A stretch of DNA of 64,000 nucleotides, taken from Pelobates cultripes. Its lineage: Eukaryota; Chordata; Amphibia; Anura; Pelobatidae. Below, one piece after another: positions 48,279-59,583 of this stretch (its first letter is position 1; each line of letters begins with the position of its first letter). Location: NCBI GenBank assembly GCA_933207985.1, contig OW240917.1, forward strand, positions 238,940,693-239,004,692, given 5' to 3'. The notes beneath the pieces are model-generated. The model worked only from the letters and a program-made list of their open reading frames with translations, was not told where the DNA came from and did no database searches. The position numbers and the translations under genes are program-made.

Positions 48279-49140
48279 TATTATGTGGATGTGTAACAGT
48301 AATTGTATATATAGAGAGAGTGTGCTGAATTGCTGACAGTATCTATCCCGCCCCCTCCTTTCTGTTTCTGTACGCATCTCATTGCCGCAATCCAACTTCC
48401 CTCTGTAACGAGGTTGAGAGATTTGCCCTAATCTCGGGAGCTCACACTCTGCAAGTCCGGCTCAGCTCAGGGTTATATACACTGCGCTCTGATAAATGGG
48501 TCACTCCCAGCCTGGGGTGAAGCATATTAACCCTGTGATTGCCAGAGAGACATGGGCCACATTGACCCCGCATCTATTTTATTATCACAAATAATTCATC
48601 ACAAATCATGAACCAAGGAGCAAGTCACTGGCAAATGATCTGTTTTCGCGTATCTCAGTGTTTAGGGGTCAGACTGCAAATGTTAGAAATCTCAATTATT
48701 AACAGGAGTCTCTATAAGCATATCACTATTTTCTTTACCCGTATTCCACACTGCCTTGTCACATACACCTTAAAGAAATAAGAGAGAGAGAGGGAAAAGG
48801 ACTTGGTGTTCTGGTACAAGAAAAAAAAAGAGAGACAAAGTGACAGAAAGAATCGGTTCTGCTATTTGTACATTTTGTTCCAGGAGGGACTAGCCTTATA
48901 CCTGTCACTATTAGTAATAATTTGGCCAATGCATGCTTTGATCACTTAAACAATTCCCTGAAAGTAGCACATTTAGTGATTGTTCAAATGTGTAACTGAC
49001 GTTTGTAGATTTTGGGTTTAGGTGGGAGTAACCTCTGTATCTGGCCATCAAAAATAGCAGCTTCTCTAATGACACCAAGAAAAAAAGTATGCCTTGTCTT
49101 CTGGTAATGTCTTGATTCCGTGATTTTATAGATATATACC
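48279..49140. other. Intergenic, unclassified
   Basis: A moderately GC-rich, repeat-free looking part at about 48340-48540 (CCCGCCCCCTCCTTTCTG, TGCAAGTCCGGCTCAGCTCA) contrasts with its surroundings and might be a regulatory or unique segment. No exon was identified. Confidence 0.4.
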
Positions 49141-49526
49141 CCTCACACACACACACACACACACTGCACCCCTCACACACACACACTGCACGCCACACAC
49201 ACTGCATGCCGCACGCCACACACACTGCAACCCTCACACACACACACACTGCACCATTCATACACACACACACTGCACATCACACACACTGCAAGTCGCA
49301 CGCCACACACACTGCAGCCCTCACACACACACTGCACCATTCACACACACACACACTGCACACCACATACACTGCAAGTCGCACACCACACACACTGCAA
49401 CCCTCACACACACACACACACACAATACAAACACTGCACCCCTCTCACACACACACTGCACGCCATACACACTGCAAGCTGCAGGCCACACACACTGCAA
49501 CCCTCACACACATACACTGCACCCCT

Positions 49527-49558
<32 letters not shown>

Positions 49559-49612
49559 CCCTCTCACACACACATATTGCACCCCCCTCACACACACACA
49601 CACACACAGCAA
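49141..49612. repeat. CA-rich minisatellite (CACACACTGCA units)
   Basis: (CA)n blocks of variable length punctuated by CTGCACCCCTC, CTGCACGCCA or CTGCAAGTCGCA form a higher-order tandem array of about 20-40 bp units. Confidence 0.92.
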
Positions 49613-51955
49613 GTTGCAACATCATCAATACCAGCTAACATCCCACCAAAGAGAAGCAGTTCCAGCCATCACATTAGGAGTGAGTTAATTAAATGTTTGA
49701 CCAAATACAGCTGGCTAATTTTTAAGTTGAAATTTTTGTATGGCCCTCGAATGATGTTTTAAATATCCAAATGGCCCTTGGCAGATTCCCCACTCCTGCT
49801 TTAAATAATGATTTTGTAAGGGGCCAGCCTGTGCCCCTCTTGAATGGCGGAGCTCCAGGGCCCAGTCGCCAGAGTGACGGCTGCGATTCCATTCCGCTAC
49901 AGTGTATATAACAAATATATATATATCTATACGTGTAGGAGTCTGGGGTTCCTTCTTTGTTAACAGGGGGCCAGAGAACCCTAGGTTGCATCTAGAAGCA
50001 GAGGAATGAGGGACATTGCTTAACAGGACTATTAGTTCACTCACACCTTGTTGCACATCAGATGTGAGATTAGAAGGAAGCCTAGTGTTCATTGCAACTA
50101 ATTCAAAGCACAAAGACAGGGAACTTAAACAGTACATAATACTATGAACACCCACTGTCCCCATTAAATATCACTAACAAGTCTCTTTTTGTCCCATATA
50201 TTTCACTTTTTCCCACGGGGTAGCTTCATACTCGCTGTACCTTGACATCTTAAACACCTCTATTGCCAGGTCCCATTTTCTAAAAGGCAGTTCCATGCAT
50301 CCAATTCACTTTTAACTTGATATCACAATAAAATGTATTCACTAATCGGTGAACCTTAATGAGTTCACAATTTAGCTGGAATATTTATACCAACATAGCC
50401 AGTATGGGGGAAAAATTCAACTCTAGCTTTCGTTACGGTTATCTATTATTATAGAAGTCAATATCTTTTATTTATTTTTTCACTATTCCCTTGTCACTAT
50501 CTCACCTTCTAAAAACGTGAACAGATCAGTGTTCTCCAACCCAGTCCTCATGGACACCAACATTCCAGGATTTATGTATCTCCCTGTTTTATTCCATTGA
50601 AGATACTGACCAAACGTGGACTGTTGGTGTTCCATGAGGACTGGGTTGGTGAACACTGATGTAGATTTAATCCAAAAGTTTGTTAATATCATTTTTTGTA
50701 TGTTTATGAACCAGTGTCATCTAATTTCTTTCTGATGTTTTTACGTGGGCTCAGGCGAAGTCCGACTGATTGTCAATGTGAAGGGGAATAAATACGCAAT
50801 ATTACATAACTCTTGAGCGTTAATGATCTCGGTGTGAAATGCTATGCTTTGTTTCAGCACCGGACAACGTTAGATCACGTCAGAGCTGAAGCTGATCGAT
50901 ATATACAGAACATAATCTGTAAAAAAAAAAAAAAAACACACAAAAAAACACCTGGAAATAACCTCAAAGAGCAGAGCAAAATGAATCACACGTTTCACCG
51001 ACCTCGCAAATCTTCCATTACTGTGGCGAAGATAACGCCAAAACACAAAGCTCTCTATATGCACATTTTCTTCTTGGCCAGAATTCATTTGTTCTGTATG
51101 TTCCAGTGATGCAGCAATAATATTAGAGCGACTCTAGAACCATCTTGTGAATTTTTTTAAAGGAGTTGTTTGACTATAGCAGTTGTATTGTAAAGTTAGG
51201 CTACATATCCCAGAACACTCTGCTGGTCCCAGTCCAACAGTGATTAGAAGGCCTTGATTGGGCATACCTGCTATAGACGTCCGATACAGTAACCAGTTCC
51301 AGAGTTTAACCATTCTCTTCCCTCCCAGTGGTTAAAGGGGTCAAGATAAATAAGTTGATTTAATATCAGAATTTAGATGAATTTTCTGGTTCTGGAGACC
51401 CCCAGCTTTTCATTATGCTTTGTAACCAGCTGAATGCAAGTAAAACGTCAGATAATGCACATTCAACTACCTTCTATCTTCACGTAAAATTTAAGTGCCT
51501 CAGACCATTGAACAGTGTGTAAGGAAGCTTAAATTTCAATATTTTTCTCAATATGGGTTAAAAAACTTTACCCTGGAGAAAATTAGTAAATAAATGAGAA
51601 CTTTGAGGATTTATGATGACACGCATTTTAGACATCGCCAAAATAAATAAGCAGGGCGTTCTATTAGGGACCCATCAAATAGCAAATTTAGAAAAATCAA
51701 CTAAGTGCAATATGTAGCACAATCAGTCGAATCTGTTATAGTTTATTGTTCCACCTTGTGGAGAATTGGCTAAGAAATATGTCTATATATAACACAAATA
51801 TTGTAAATGTTTGCCCAATTCTCACTCTAATGAATATTTACATCAACCATGTAGACATATTGCTCACCTTGTATGGACATTTACAGCCCTATTAAAAATG
51901 TCAAAGTTAACAAAAATAATTTTGATTCTGACATATTAATTGTAGCAAAACACAT
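49613..51955. other. Intergenic, no gene recognised
   Basis: Only the fold-back MITE at 50527-50658 and a poly(A) run at 50921-50936 stand out. Confidence 0.5.
50527..50658. mobile_element. Fold-back MITE, CAGTGTTCTCCAACCC ends
   Basis: The inverted ends CAGTGTTCTCCAACCC and GGGTTGGTGAACACTG, with arms CAGTCCTCATGGACACCAAC and GTTGGTGTTCCATGAGGACT, surround about 50 bp. It resembles other short hAT-type fold-backs, but the target duplication is not clear. Confidence 0.75.
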
Positions 51956-52290
51956 ACCTCCCAAGTATCAATATTTAGGAGAGACAGTCTCTATTTTGGT
52001 CCCAGATGCCTCTGCCCCTCTTTTCTATCCTAATGTCCCTCCTTTCTAGGAGCTCCATATTGTCGGTGTCTCTGAGTGTATACCAGAGCTCCACAAAAAT
52101 AATACTCCTAGTAAAGTGTCTTTAAACTACAATAAATATATTTAGAAATCAGTCTGTGTAAATAAATTAAATTGTCCTTGTTGTAAATGACATTTTTAAT
52201 TGCACAAATTGTTATTAGTAAATCGAGCCGCCCCTGGCTACATCTTCGCAGACCCCTAAAATTAACATGTCTTTTTTGTCTATTTGAAAT
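51956..52290 (+). repeat. Dispersed repeat, copy 2 (with 31634-31930)
   Basis: Begins CCTCCCAAGTATCAATATTT and shares the segments listed for copy 1. It is separated by about 90 bp from the hAT-type element at 52380. A further short piece (CCCTCTTTGTACATTTGAAA) is at about 60580. Confidence 0.7.
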
Positions 52291-52379
52291 GCTGGGTTGG
52301 CACGATAAAGGGATTGAATTTACAATTTGGAGTGTAGTTGTCGGAGGAGGCAGAGCGCCAGACAAGGCAAAGTCAGGAC

Positions 52380-53279
52380 CAGAGGCGTAACTAGAAACCA
52401 CCAGGCCCCAGTGCGAATATTGCCATCCCATGTGCGTCATTCAGCCCCTCTGTGTGTCTCATTCCCTACCCCCAGCCCCTTCGTGTGTCTCATTCCCTAC
52501 CCCCAGCCCCTCCTTGTGTCCCATTCCTTACCCCCAGTCCCTCCATGTGTCCCATTTCCTACCCCCCAGCCCCTCCGTGTGTCTCATTCCCTAGCTCCAC
52601 CAGCCCCTACATGTGTCTCATTCCCTAGCACCCCATGTGTCTCTCTCCCCTAGTCCCCTAGCCCCTTCATGTGTCTCTATCTCCCCTAGCCCCCCACAGT
52701 CGTCTCTCTCCCCAACACCCCCACATGTGTCTCTCTCCCCTAGCTCCCCCACATGAGTCTATCTCCCCTAGCCCCCCATGTGTATCTCTCCCCTAGCCCC
52801 TCAGCCCCTCCATGTGTCTCTGTCTCTCCCTAGCCCCCACAGGTGTATCTCTCCCCTAGCTCCCCAGTGCCTCCATGTGTGTCTCTCTCTCCCTAGCCCC
52901 CCACAGGTGTCTCTCTCCCCTGACCCCCTCTCTATGTGTTTCTCCACTAGTCCCCCTCTTCCATGTCTCTCTTCCCTAGCCCCTCCATTAGTCCCATTAC
53001 TTCCCTCCCCTCCTGTACCTGTTCTCTGCTGCCGCAGTACCCGCATGACAGGAAGTGCTCTTTCAGTGAGCACTTCCTGTCAGCTGCGACGATTGGCAGG
53101 AGGGGTGCAGCACAGTACAGTGCTCCCCTCCTGCCGGTCACGCAACATTCGCGGGCCCTGGCCTGATGCGGCTGTGCACTGGCCCTAAAGCTAAGCCGGC
53201 ATCCTAGGGTCACAGGGGTCGGCAGGGCGATCGGGCCCACTGGAGTGACCGGCCTTTGACCGCGGTAGGTACGCCACTG
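52380..53279 (+). mobile_element. Non-autonomous hAT-type element with perfect 8-bp TSD
   Basis: The 900-bp unit begins CAGAGGCGTAACTAG and ends GTAGGTACGCCACTG, so the ends are imperfect inverted repeats of the CAGTGGCGTA type. It is flanked by an exact 8-bp duplication GTCAGGAC (52372-52379 and 53280-53287), diagnostic of hAT-like transposition. The interior is a C-rich minisatellite (52440-52990) followed by a short inverted repeat (ACAGGAAGTGCTC near 53049, mirrored about 20 bp later). No transposase is present. The left end resembles the right end of 46929-47789, so the two belong to one family in opposite orientation. Confidence 0.88.
52440..52990. repeat. C-rich minisatellite inside hAT-type element
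   Basis: Tandem degenerate units of roughly 30 bp of the form CCCCTCCATGTGTCTC plus a CATTCCCTACC or TCTCCCCTAG spacer are repeated about eighteen times, with a change of unit subtype near 52640. Open frames through it are repeat artefacts. Confidence 0.85.
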
Positions 53280-54097
53280 GTCAGGACAAACATTGCAAAT
53301 AAAGAGGCAAAATAGAAACATTGTTTAATTTGTCTCCTGCTCTGAAGGATTTATCTATGCTGACGCCAGTTGCAAAGTAAATACGTATATAAAATAAATA
53401 CTTAAGAAATATAAGATATAAGATACATTTTTTTTATATGTGCATCATGTGCCACGGTGACTCTTAGTTTGCTATAAAAATTGAAAATTCTTTAAAATAT
53501 GTAGAAACTTATTTTATCTATGAAATTATATGTTGTGACATATTTAATATCATTACACATACAAAAAATAAACAAATTGTCCTCTCTTAATTCTATAACA
53601 CTTTATTCCTAGGTCAGAGTGACCCTGTGCCTTCATAACATGTCTTCGTTATTAGTGGCGTTTGGACCATAGGAATTAATTTCTGTTTTCCTTAATAAGG
53701 AGAAAATTCTGTGCTTACTGTCACTATCTAATAACAGAAAACAGCAATTAGCTGTTAATTTGAAAGAGATCCATGAATATCAAATATCATTTTTCTTGGT
53801 GAGTAAGAATTGCCCTTTTAACAGATTCACAGATATATCAAAACACAAACAATTAAGAAAATATTTATCTCATATTATCTCATCAACCATCTCACGGCTA
53901 TTAATAAGGTATATTAAATTGGAGTCTCTCTTTGCCAGCTCACATATTTAGAGCTAAAATCAGCTAAAACTAAAACAATCTCATTTGGAGACATAACTCT
54001 AGTTTCTAAATATGCAAAAATCTCAAATGTTAGTATATTTTAAGTCAAGATAAATAACATAGAGCCATTAAAAAGGAATTATAACACTCCAAGATTC
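53280..54097. other. Intergenic, nothing seen
   Basis: AT-rich sequence with no exon or repeat recognised. Confidence 0.55.
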
Positions 54098-54618
54098 TTA
54101 AAGGGACACTATAGTCACCAGAACAACTACAGCTTATTGTATTTGTTCTGGTGAGTATAATCATTCCCTTCAGGCTTTTTTCAGTAAACACTGTCTTTTT
54201 CAGAGGAAATGCAGTGTTTACATTACAGCCTAGGGATACCTCCAGCGGCCACTCCTCAGATGGCTGCTAGAGGTGCTTCCTGTGCAGCACTGCCGTTCCT
54301 CAAAGAGATACATTGATTCAAGGCATCTCTATGAGGAGGTCCTGATTGGCAAAGCTGGCACTTGGCCCTGCCCCAGTCCCACCTCCTTGCCGATTGCAGC
54401 CAATCAAATGCTTTCCCTATGAGAAATTGGTTTAAAAATCTTAAATTCGGATGATGTCAGCAAGGAGGCGTTTCGGGGGTGGGGCCAGCATCAGCGGACC
54501 CGTGCAGAACTGGAAATAAGATAAGTTTTCTTACCTTTCAAGTGGGCCGGGTTTTTTTTTTTCAAAACTATAGGGTCAGGAATACGTTTGTGTTTCTGAC
54601 CCCATAGTGTTCCTTTAA
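54098..54618 (+). mobile_element. T2-like MITE
   Basis: TTAAAGGGACACTATAGTCA to CCCATAGTGTTCCTTTAA, with the same internal hairpins as 39096-39681. Confidence 0.9.
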
Positions 54619-54974
54619 CATGATGTTTCCTTATCTCTATGTTTTGAGTTATAAATTATAAAATTAAATATAGCAATCCATACTTTATCCTGCAAATGGG
54701 CGCCTCCATCTTAGCTCCTTGTCAATCGTTGGTTAAGCTCTGTCCTTTTGCACTTGGCAGTCAGTACAGAAAAAACATACAGAGAAGAAGAGACATGAAA
54801 CAATGTTTATATCTCTCCTCCTCATTTGCAATGTCTGCCCTGGCTTTGCCTTGTCTGAAGTGGATTATGATGTAATTTGCTATTTTAAAAAAAATATATA
54901 AATTTAAAAGAAAACAGAGCATTTCGTGAAAAAAAGGTTTATAAAAGTTATAGGTGACTTTAAATGTTTTATTC

Positions 54975-55110
54975 CAGGATTCCCCAAACTCCGGCCCTCC
55001 AGATGTTGCTGAACTACAACTCCCATGATTCTCAGCCTATCTATTTAATTCGTAGAATATGTGAGTTGTAGTTCAGCAACATCTGGAGGGCCGGAGTCTG
55101 GGGAAGCCTG
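54975..55110. mobile_element. hAT-type fold-back MITE, near-perfect palindrome
   Basis: Arms of about 50 bp (CTCCGGCCCTCCAGATGTTG, mirrored as CAACATCTGGAGGGCCGGAG) surround a small AT-rich loop. The flanking octamers TTTTATTC (54967-54974) and GTTTATTC (55111-55118) match at 7 of 8. No coding content. Confidence 0.88.
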
Positions 55111-55589
55111 GTTTATTCAAATGACAGATTCCCTTTAAATGCATCTGACTAGTGATGGATTTGGTTCTCGCATTTACCGAATTGCTAAACATATCATCGT
55201 AGGTTTGTAAAAGCAATACATTGGGGGGGCGGAAGCCTAGCCAGCAAGTTGACAGGACGTGCCCTGCATGAGCTCCTGCTCCACGGGCAACTAATCTGCT
55301 ATTTTCTCAGGCTGCAGTCTCCCAAATCCCTCTTGACTAAGCTTAATAGACGGGGGAAACCTGCAAGAACCCAACGGGGCCAAAATCAAAGCAAGGAACA
55401 ACCGGGAACTGCAGCAGCAATCTGGGGCCTACTAGCAGAGGCGATGGGGAAAGACGGCCACTTTCCCGCCAGACGCCGAGAGTAACAGACGAGCATGTAA
55501 CACTTCCCCCCCACCATGGACCGGTGGGGGATATCCTGGTCCATAGGGGATATAGCCCATGACCCTTCCAAACACAGAGGGAACGTGGG

Positions 55590-55862
55590 CCATCCAATCA
55601 CAGTGCTCTGTGTCATTTTACACAGCGTGGGAAAGTTCTTTGGAATTTTCTCAAGCTGTGTAAAATGACACAGAGCACTGTGATTGGATGGATTTCAAGC
55701 CATCCAATCACAGTTCTCTGTGTCATTTTACACAGCGTGGGAAAGCCATCCAATCAGAGTGCTCTGTGTCATTTTACACAGGTGGGAAAATTGAACTTTC
55801 CCACGCTGTGTAAAATGACAAAGAGCACTCTGATTGGCTTAAACCCACCAATCAGAGTGTTC
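55590..55862. repeat. Array of ~45-bp CCAAT-containing units in alternating orientation
   Basis: Five full units and one partial share CCATCCAATCACAGTGCTCT, then GTGTCATTTTACACAG and CGTGGGAAAG. Positions and strands: 55590(+), 55651(-), 55700(+), 55746(+), 55796(-), 55846(+, partial). Each carries a CCAATCA motif, the core of NF-Y sites. The array leads directly into the palindromic GC-box/TATA core. Confidence 0.88.
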
Positions 55863-55873
55863 TTAGCCTAATT

Positions 55874-55914
55874 GCAGGGCGGGGCAAGGCTTTATAAGCC
55901 TTCCCCCGCCCTGC
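55874..55914. promoter_or_regulatory. Palindromic GC-box/TATA core
   Basis: Two 19-bp arms (GCAGGGCGGGGCAAGGCTT and AAGCCTTCCCCCGCCCTGC, one mismatch) flank TAT, so that GGGCGGGG boxes lie on both sides of TTTATAA. Together with the upstream CCAAT units this looks like a Pol II promoter that could fire in either direction. Downstream is a T-rich leader and a donor-like ATGGTAAGT at about 56111. It is probably part of a dispersed element; activity is unproven. Confidence 0.55.
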
Positions 55915-56262
55915 GGAGCTCAGTCTGCGCGGAGCCCTCCATGGGTGAAGATGGATTATTTTTTTGCGCTCGGGTTTTTTCTTTTTCATCTGTTTTTTTT
56001 TTTTGCGCTCTGGATTTTTATTTTATTTTAAGTTCGACGGTTATGATGGTTTTTTATTTGGCCTTTTTTGGGGCTGAAAAATGAAGATTTGAGAAAAAAG
56101 AAGACGTCTAATGGTAAGTTTACTTTTATTTTACAGGTTAGTTATTTTATTCCCCCCTCACTATTTTTTAGGGTGAGGGGGGTAGGTAGGGACTTTTTAT
56201 TTGGGGGGGTGGGTGACTAGGGGCTTGGGGACCCCTAGTCACCTTGGGGGGGGGAAATTTAC

Positions 56263-56850
56263 TTAGGGCCCCCACCCGCAGCCCAGGGGTGGGGGCCGGG
56301 GGGGGGACAGTAGGTCCCCCCCCTCATTATCAATATGGCCCTCACCCGCCGCGCAGGGGTGGGGGCCGGGGGGGCAGTAGGTCCCCCCCTCATTATCAAT
56401 ATGGCCCCCACCCACCGCTCAGGGGTGGGGGACAATAGGTCCCCCCTTATTGTTATTAGGACCCCACCCACCGCTCAGGGGTGGGGGCCGGGGGGGACAA
56501 TAGGTCCCCCCCTTATTGTTCATTTTAGGGCCCCCACCCACCGCTCAGGGGTGGGGGCCGGGGGGGACAATAGGTCCCCCCCTTATTGTTATTAGGGCCC
56601 CCACCCACCGCTCAGTGGTGGAGGCCGTGGGGGGACAATAGGTCCCCCCCTTATTGTTCATTTTAGGGCCCCCACCCACCGCTCAGGGGTGGGGCCTGGG
56701 GGGACAATAGGTCCCCCCCTTATTATTATTAGGGCCCCCACCCACCGCTCAGGGGTGGGGGCCGGGGGGGACAATAGGTCCCCCCCCTCATTATCTTTAT
56801 GGCCCCCACCCGCCGCCCAGGTGTGGGGGCCGGGGGGGGGATGAGAGTAG
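56263..56850. repeat. G/C-rich ~67-bp minisatellite
   Basis: About nine units of the form GGGCCCCCACCC(A/G)CCGC, AGGGGTGGGGGCCGGGGGG, ACAATAGGTCCCCCC and TTATTGTT. G runs of 5-8 occur on both strands. Confidence 0.93.
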
Positions 56851-56879
56851 GTCTCCTCCCCCCCCCTTCAAACAGATAG

Positions 56880-57010
56880 AGTCCCTGTGTGTTTTAAAAT
56901 TCGCCTGCCCATTGAAGTCTATGGCGGTTCGCCTGGTTCGCGAACATTTGCGGAAGTTCACGTTCGCGGTTCTTGAACCGAAAATTTCATGTTCGAGACA
57001 TCACTATACC
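56880..57010 (+). mobile_element. Right end of the frog-type repeat containing the promoter array
   Basis: TTCGCCTGCCCATTGAAGTC, GGTTCGCGAACATTTGCG and GAACCGAAAATTTCATGTTC, then GACATCACTA, form a GTTCGCGAAC-rich terminal region. A TAGTGATG motif at about 55151 could be the opposite end, but this is uncertain. A diverged internal relative (GGGGGTAGGTAGGGCT, GGGTGACTAAGGGCTTGGG) is seen near 30510-30575. Confidence 0.5.
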
Positions 57011-57215
57011 CTAAATGTATAACATGATATGGTGCCAGAGGAATGCCGTTGGGGTACCTTAGGCTCGTATGTAACTACCCTATGCATTGCAAAAAAAAGC
57101 AATACATTAGGCACGTCAATGTTATATATATTTAACATATATTCCGATTGTCCCTATTTAAAAGTGACAATCCCCCTTTAAGACTCTCATACTGTGAAAT
57201 ATTAACCTCATTAAG

Positions 57216-58580
57216 ATAAATTACGTAAACTTCAAAATCAACAATTGTGTATCAGAACAAATTCAAATAGCACACTGACAGCAGTCTGCTCTTTTAAATA
57301 TCTAGGTATGTTGCTAGACCCCATTATATCCTTTGGCCTTCACATTGAAAAAATCTCTTCAAAACTTTACCCAAAACTAGGTGCTCTTACAGAAACAAAT
57401 CCTACCTAAGCCCTACAGTAAGGAAACAGATAGTGCAACAAATGCTAATGCCTGTCATTGATTATGGGGATGTAGTGTATGAATCCTCACCGCAAACCCA
57501 CCTTAATAAACTTAAAGGACCACTATAGTGCCAGGAAAACAAACCTGTTTTCCTGACTCTATAGGGTCTTTGGGTCCCCCCCACCCTCAGGGTCCCACTC
57601 CCGCCGGGCTGAAGGGGGAGTAAGGGGTTAATCACCGGGGTTAATCGCCGGGCTCCCTCGGCGCTGGGGACTCTCCTCCCTCTTCCGACATCATCTGCTG
57701 AATGCGCATGCGCAGCAAGAGCCGCGCACATTCAGTCAGTCCATAGGAAAGCATTTCTCAATGCTTTCCTATGGACGCTGGCGTCTTCTCACAGTGAAAA
57801 TCACAGTGAGAAGCGCCTCTAGCGGCTGTCAATGAGACAGCCACTAGAGGCTGGATTAACCCTAATGTAAACATAGCAGTTTCGCTGAAACTGCTATGTT
57901 TACAGCTGCAGGGTTAACCCTAGATGGACCTGGCACCCAGACCATTTCATTAAGCTGAAGTGGTCTGGGTGCCTATGGTGGTCCTTTAATACGTTATATA
58001 ATTAGTTCTGCTGCTTTTTACTAGAATGTAATTACTTTACCCAGCACTGTGACATGTTAAGAGAGCTAAACTGGCTATCGCTGGAATCCCATCTTTCCAG
58101 CCTTGTGCATAAGAGCATTTCTGGGAAGCTCCCACCCTACCTGAGTAGAATGCTCTCCCCGGGTGTTCCCACCTCTTATAACCTCAGTACTAGCACGATA
58201 TTTACCATACCGTAATACAGAAATAAAATGGCTCGATCCTCCTTTTCCTACAGAGCACCGCAATTATGGAATAACCTCAGGGACACAGCCAAATCTTCAT
58301 TCAATCTAAAATCTTTTAAGAGATCGATGGCAATATACCTCGGCACAGAATGCACCTGTCATGGTTGAATATATTTAATATATATAATATATTTATTACC
58401 TGTTATGTATTACATTTGTATATGTGTGTGTATATATATAGTTTGTATATTGTATTTTTGTAATATTGTATCCTATTGTAACAATGCAATGTTTTGTGGA
58501 CAAAGACCCAGGACATACTTGAAAATGAGAGAAATCTCAATGTATCCATCCTGGTAAAATATTTTATAAATAAATAAATT
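57216..58580 (+). mobile_element. LINE 3' end (reverse transcriptase C-terminus and tail), split by MITE
   Basis: With minor frame changes the left part reads FKYLGMLLDPIISFGLHIEK, then PVIDYGDVVYE-type sequence, typical of the C-terminal part of CR1/L2-like non-LTR reverse transcriptases. The right part continues with HCDMLRELNWLSLESHLSS and LPPYLSRMLSPG. The tail GAAATCTCAATGTATCCATC...TTTTATAAATAAATAAATT is the LINE terminus, also found alone at 887-958. The coding parts contain stops and shifts. The exact clade is not determined. Confidence 0.78.
57512..57989 (+). mobile_element. T2-like MITE inserted in LINE
   Basis: TTAAAGGACCACTATAGTGC to GGTGGTCCTTTAA; family of 20253 and 37042. It splits the reverse-transcriptase-derived sequence 57216-58580. 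Confidence 0.92.
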
Positions 58581-59539
58581 AAGAACCATTTATACCAGTA
58601 CAAGATTATTTTTCCAAAATTAAAAGTCTTACTTATTTGAGAACCAACTTCTCAAATGCCCAAGGAGAACAATTTGGCTCTAAAGGGGGTTAAGGATACC
58701 TATATACATGAATGTAATATTAAACATAACATGTCATACTATTTACTGGATTTTCAGGGAGAATCACTTTTTTTAGCATATAATTTGTACTGATATACAT
58801 TAGTTTTCAATCAGGCTAATGGATTAAGTATGCCTCTATCATTTTGTTCTTAGGGGACCTGACCCCTTAAACATGTCAATGTCATCAAAGTGTCATTGTC
58901 ATTGTTAAATGTACTCATTCAAGAAACAAACTGTTAAACATGGTACTGTTACACTTTGGTTCTAGAAGGAACGAATGCTGAAACATTTAATTAAACTTGT
59001 CTGCAAAAGACTTTAATCTTTGAAGGGATAACACTTAGACATGCCATTAAACGTGTCAGTATGGAGTTGGAGTCTGTTGAGTAGCTGTAAGCATGTTAGT
59101 AACACATTTAGACATTTAATTCTATAAGGAGCAAACATTTAAATGTGTTACAGCTATTCATTTACTTGCGTTGTAGGGGAGGACAACTCCTTAAAGTGGC
59201 ATACTACCTAAAATGTGTGTTCTACAGGAGGCCAGCTCCCTAAATAATGGTATGTTTCCTAAAATCTAAGCGCAAACATGTAAATTTGAACACATTCCAA
59301 GAGAGGAATTTGGAGCAAACTCCAGAGGTTCCCTTCCCTATGCTACTTAGTCAGTATAATAGAGAATTGGAACTCCAAATATCATCAAAAGGAGATTTAT
59401 TCCACCAGTGTGGACTCTACAATGTTTCGACCCAATGCAGGGGACTTTGTCAAGGCTGGTGGAATAAATCCCCTTTTGATGATATTTGGTGTTGCAGCTC
59501 CAAATCTTTATTTTACAAAAACAAAGGGACAGCCAGTGT
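58581..59539. other. Intergenic, nothing firm
   Basis: A short inverted pair around 59393-59480 (GGAGATTTATTCCACCAG / CTGGTGGAATAAATCC) surrounding TTTCGACCCAATGCAGGGGA resembles a dispersed repeat terminus. No gene. Confidence 0.5.
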
Positions 59540-59583
59540 CAGTGGCGTACACATGACCCATGGGGCCCCGGTGCGAAAATTCA
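59540..59583 (+). mobile_element. hAT-type terminus fragment (CAGTGGCGTA family)
   Basis: Starts CAGTGGCGTACACATGACCC and runs to GGTGCGAAAATT, matching the reverse complement of the right end of 46929-47789. The homology stops abruptly at about 59583, where a truncated T2-like MITE begins. Confidence 0.8.

Noticed and set aside
52440..52990. Regularly spaced C-rich repeats as a possible CRISPR array
   Set aside because: Units are degenerate and contiguous without unique spacers, in vertebrate DNA; it is a minisatellite.
55941..56084. 47-codon frame starting ATGGGTGAAGATGG after the TATA core
   Set aside because: Composition is driven by T runs and no domain is seen; treated as leader sequence of the repeat.
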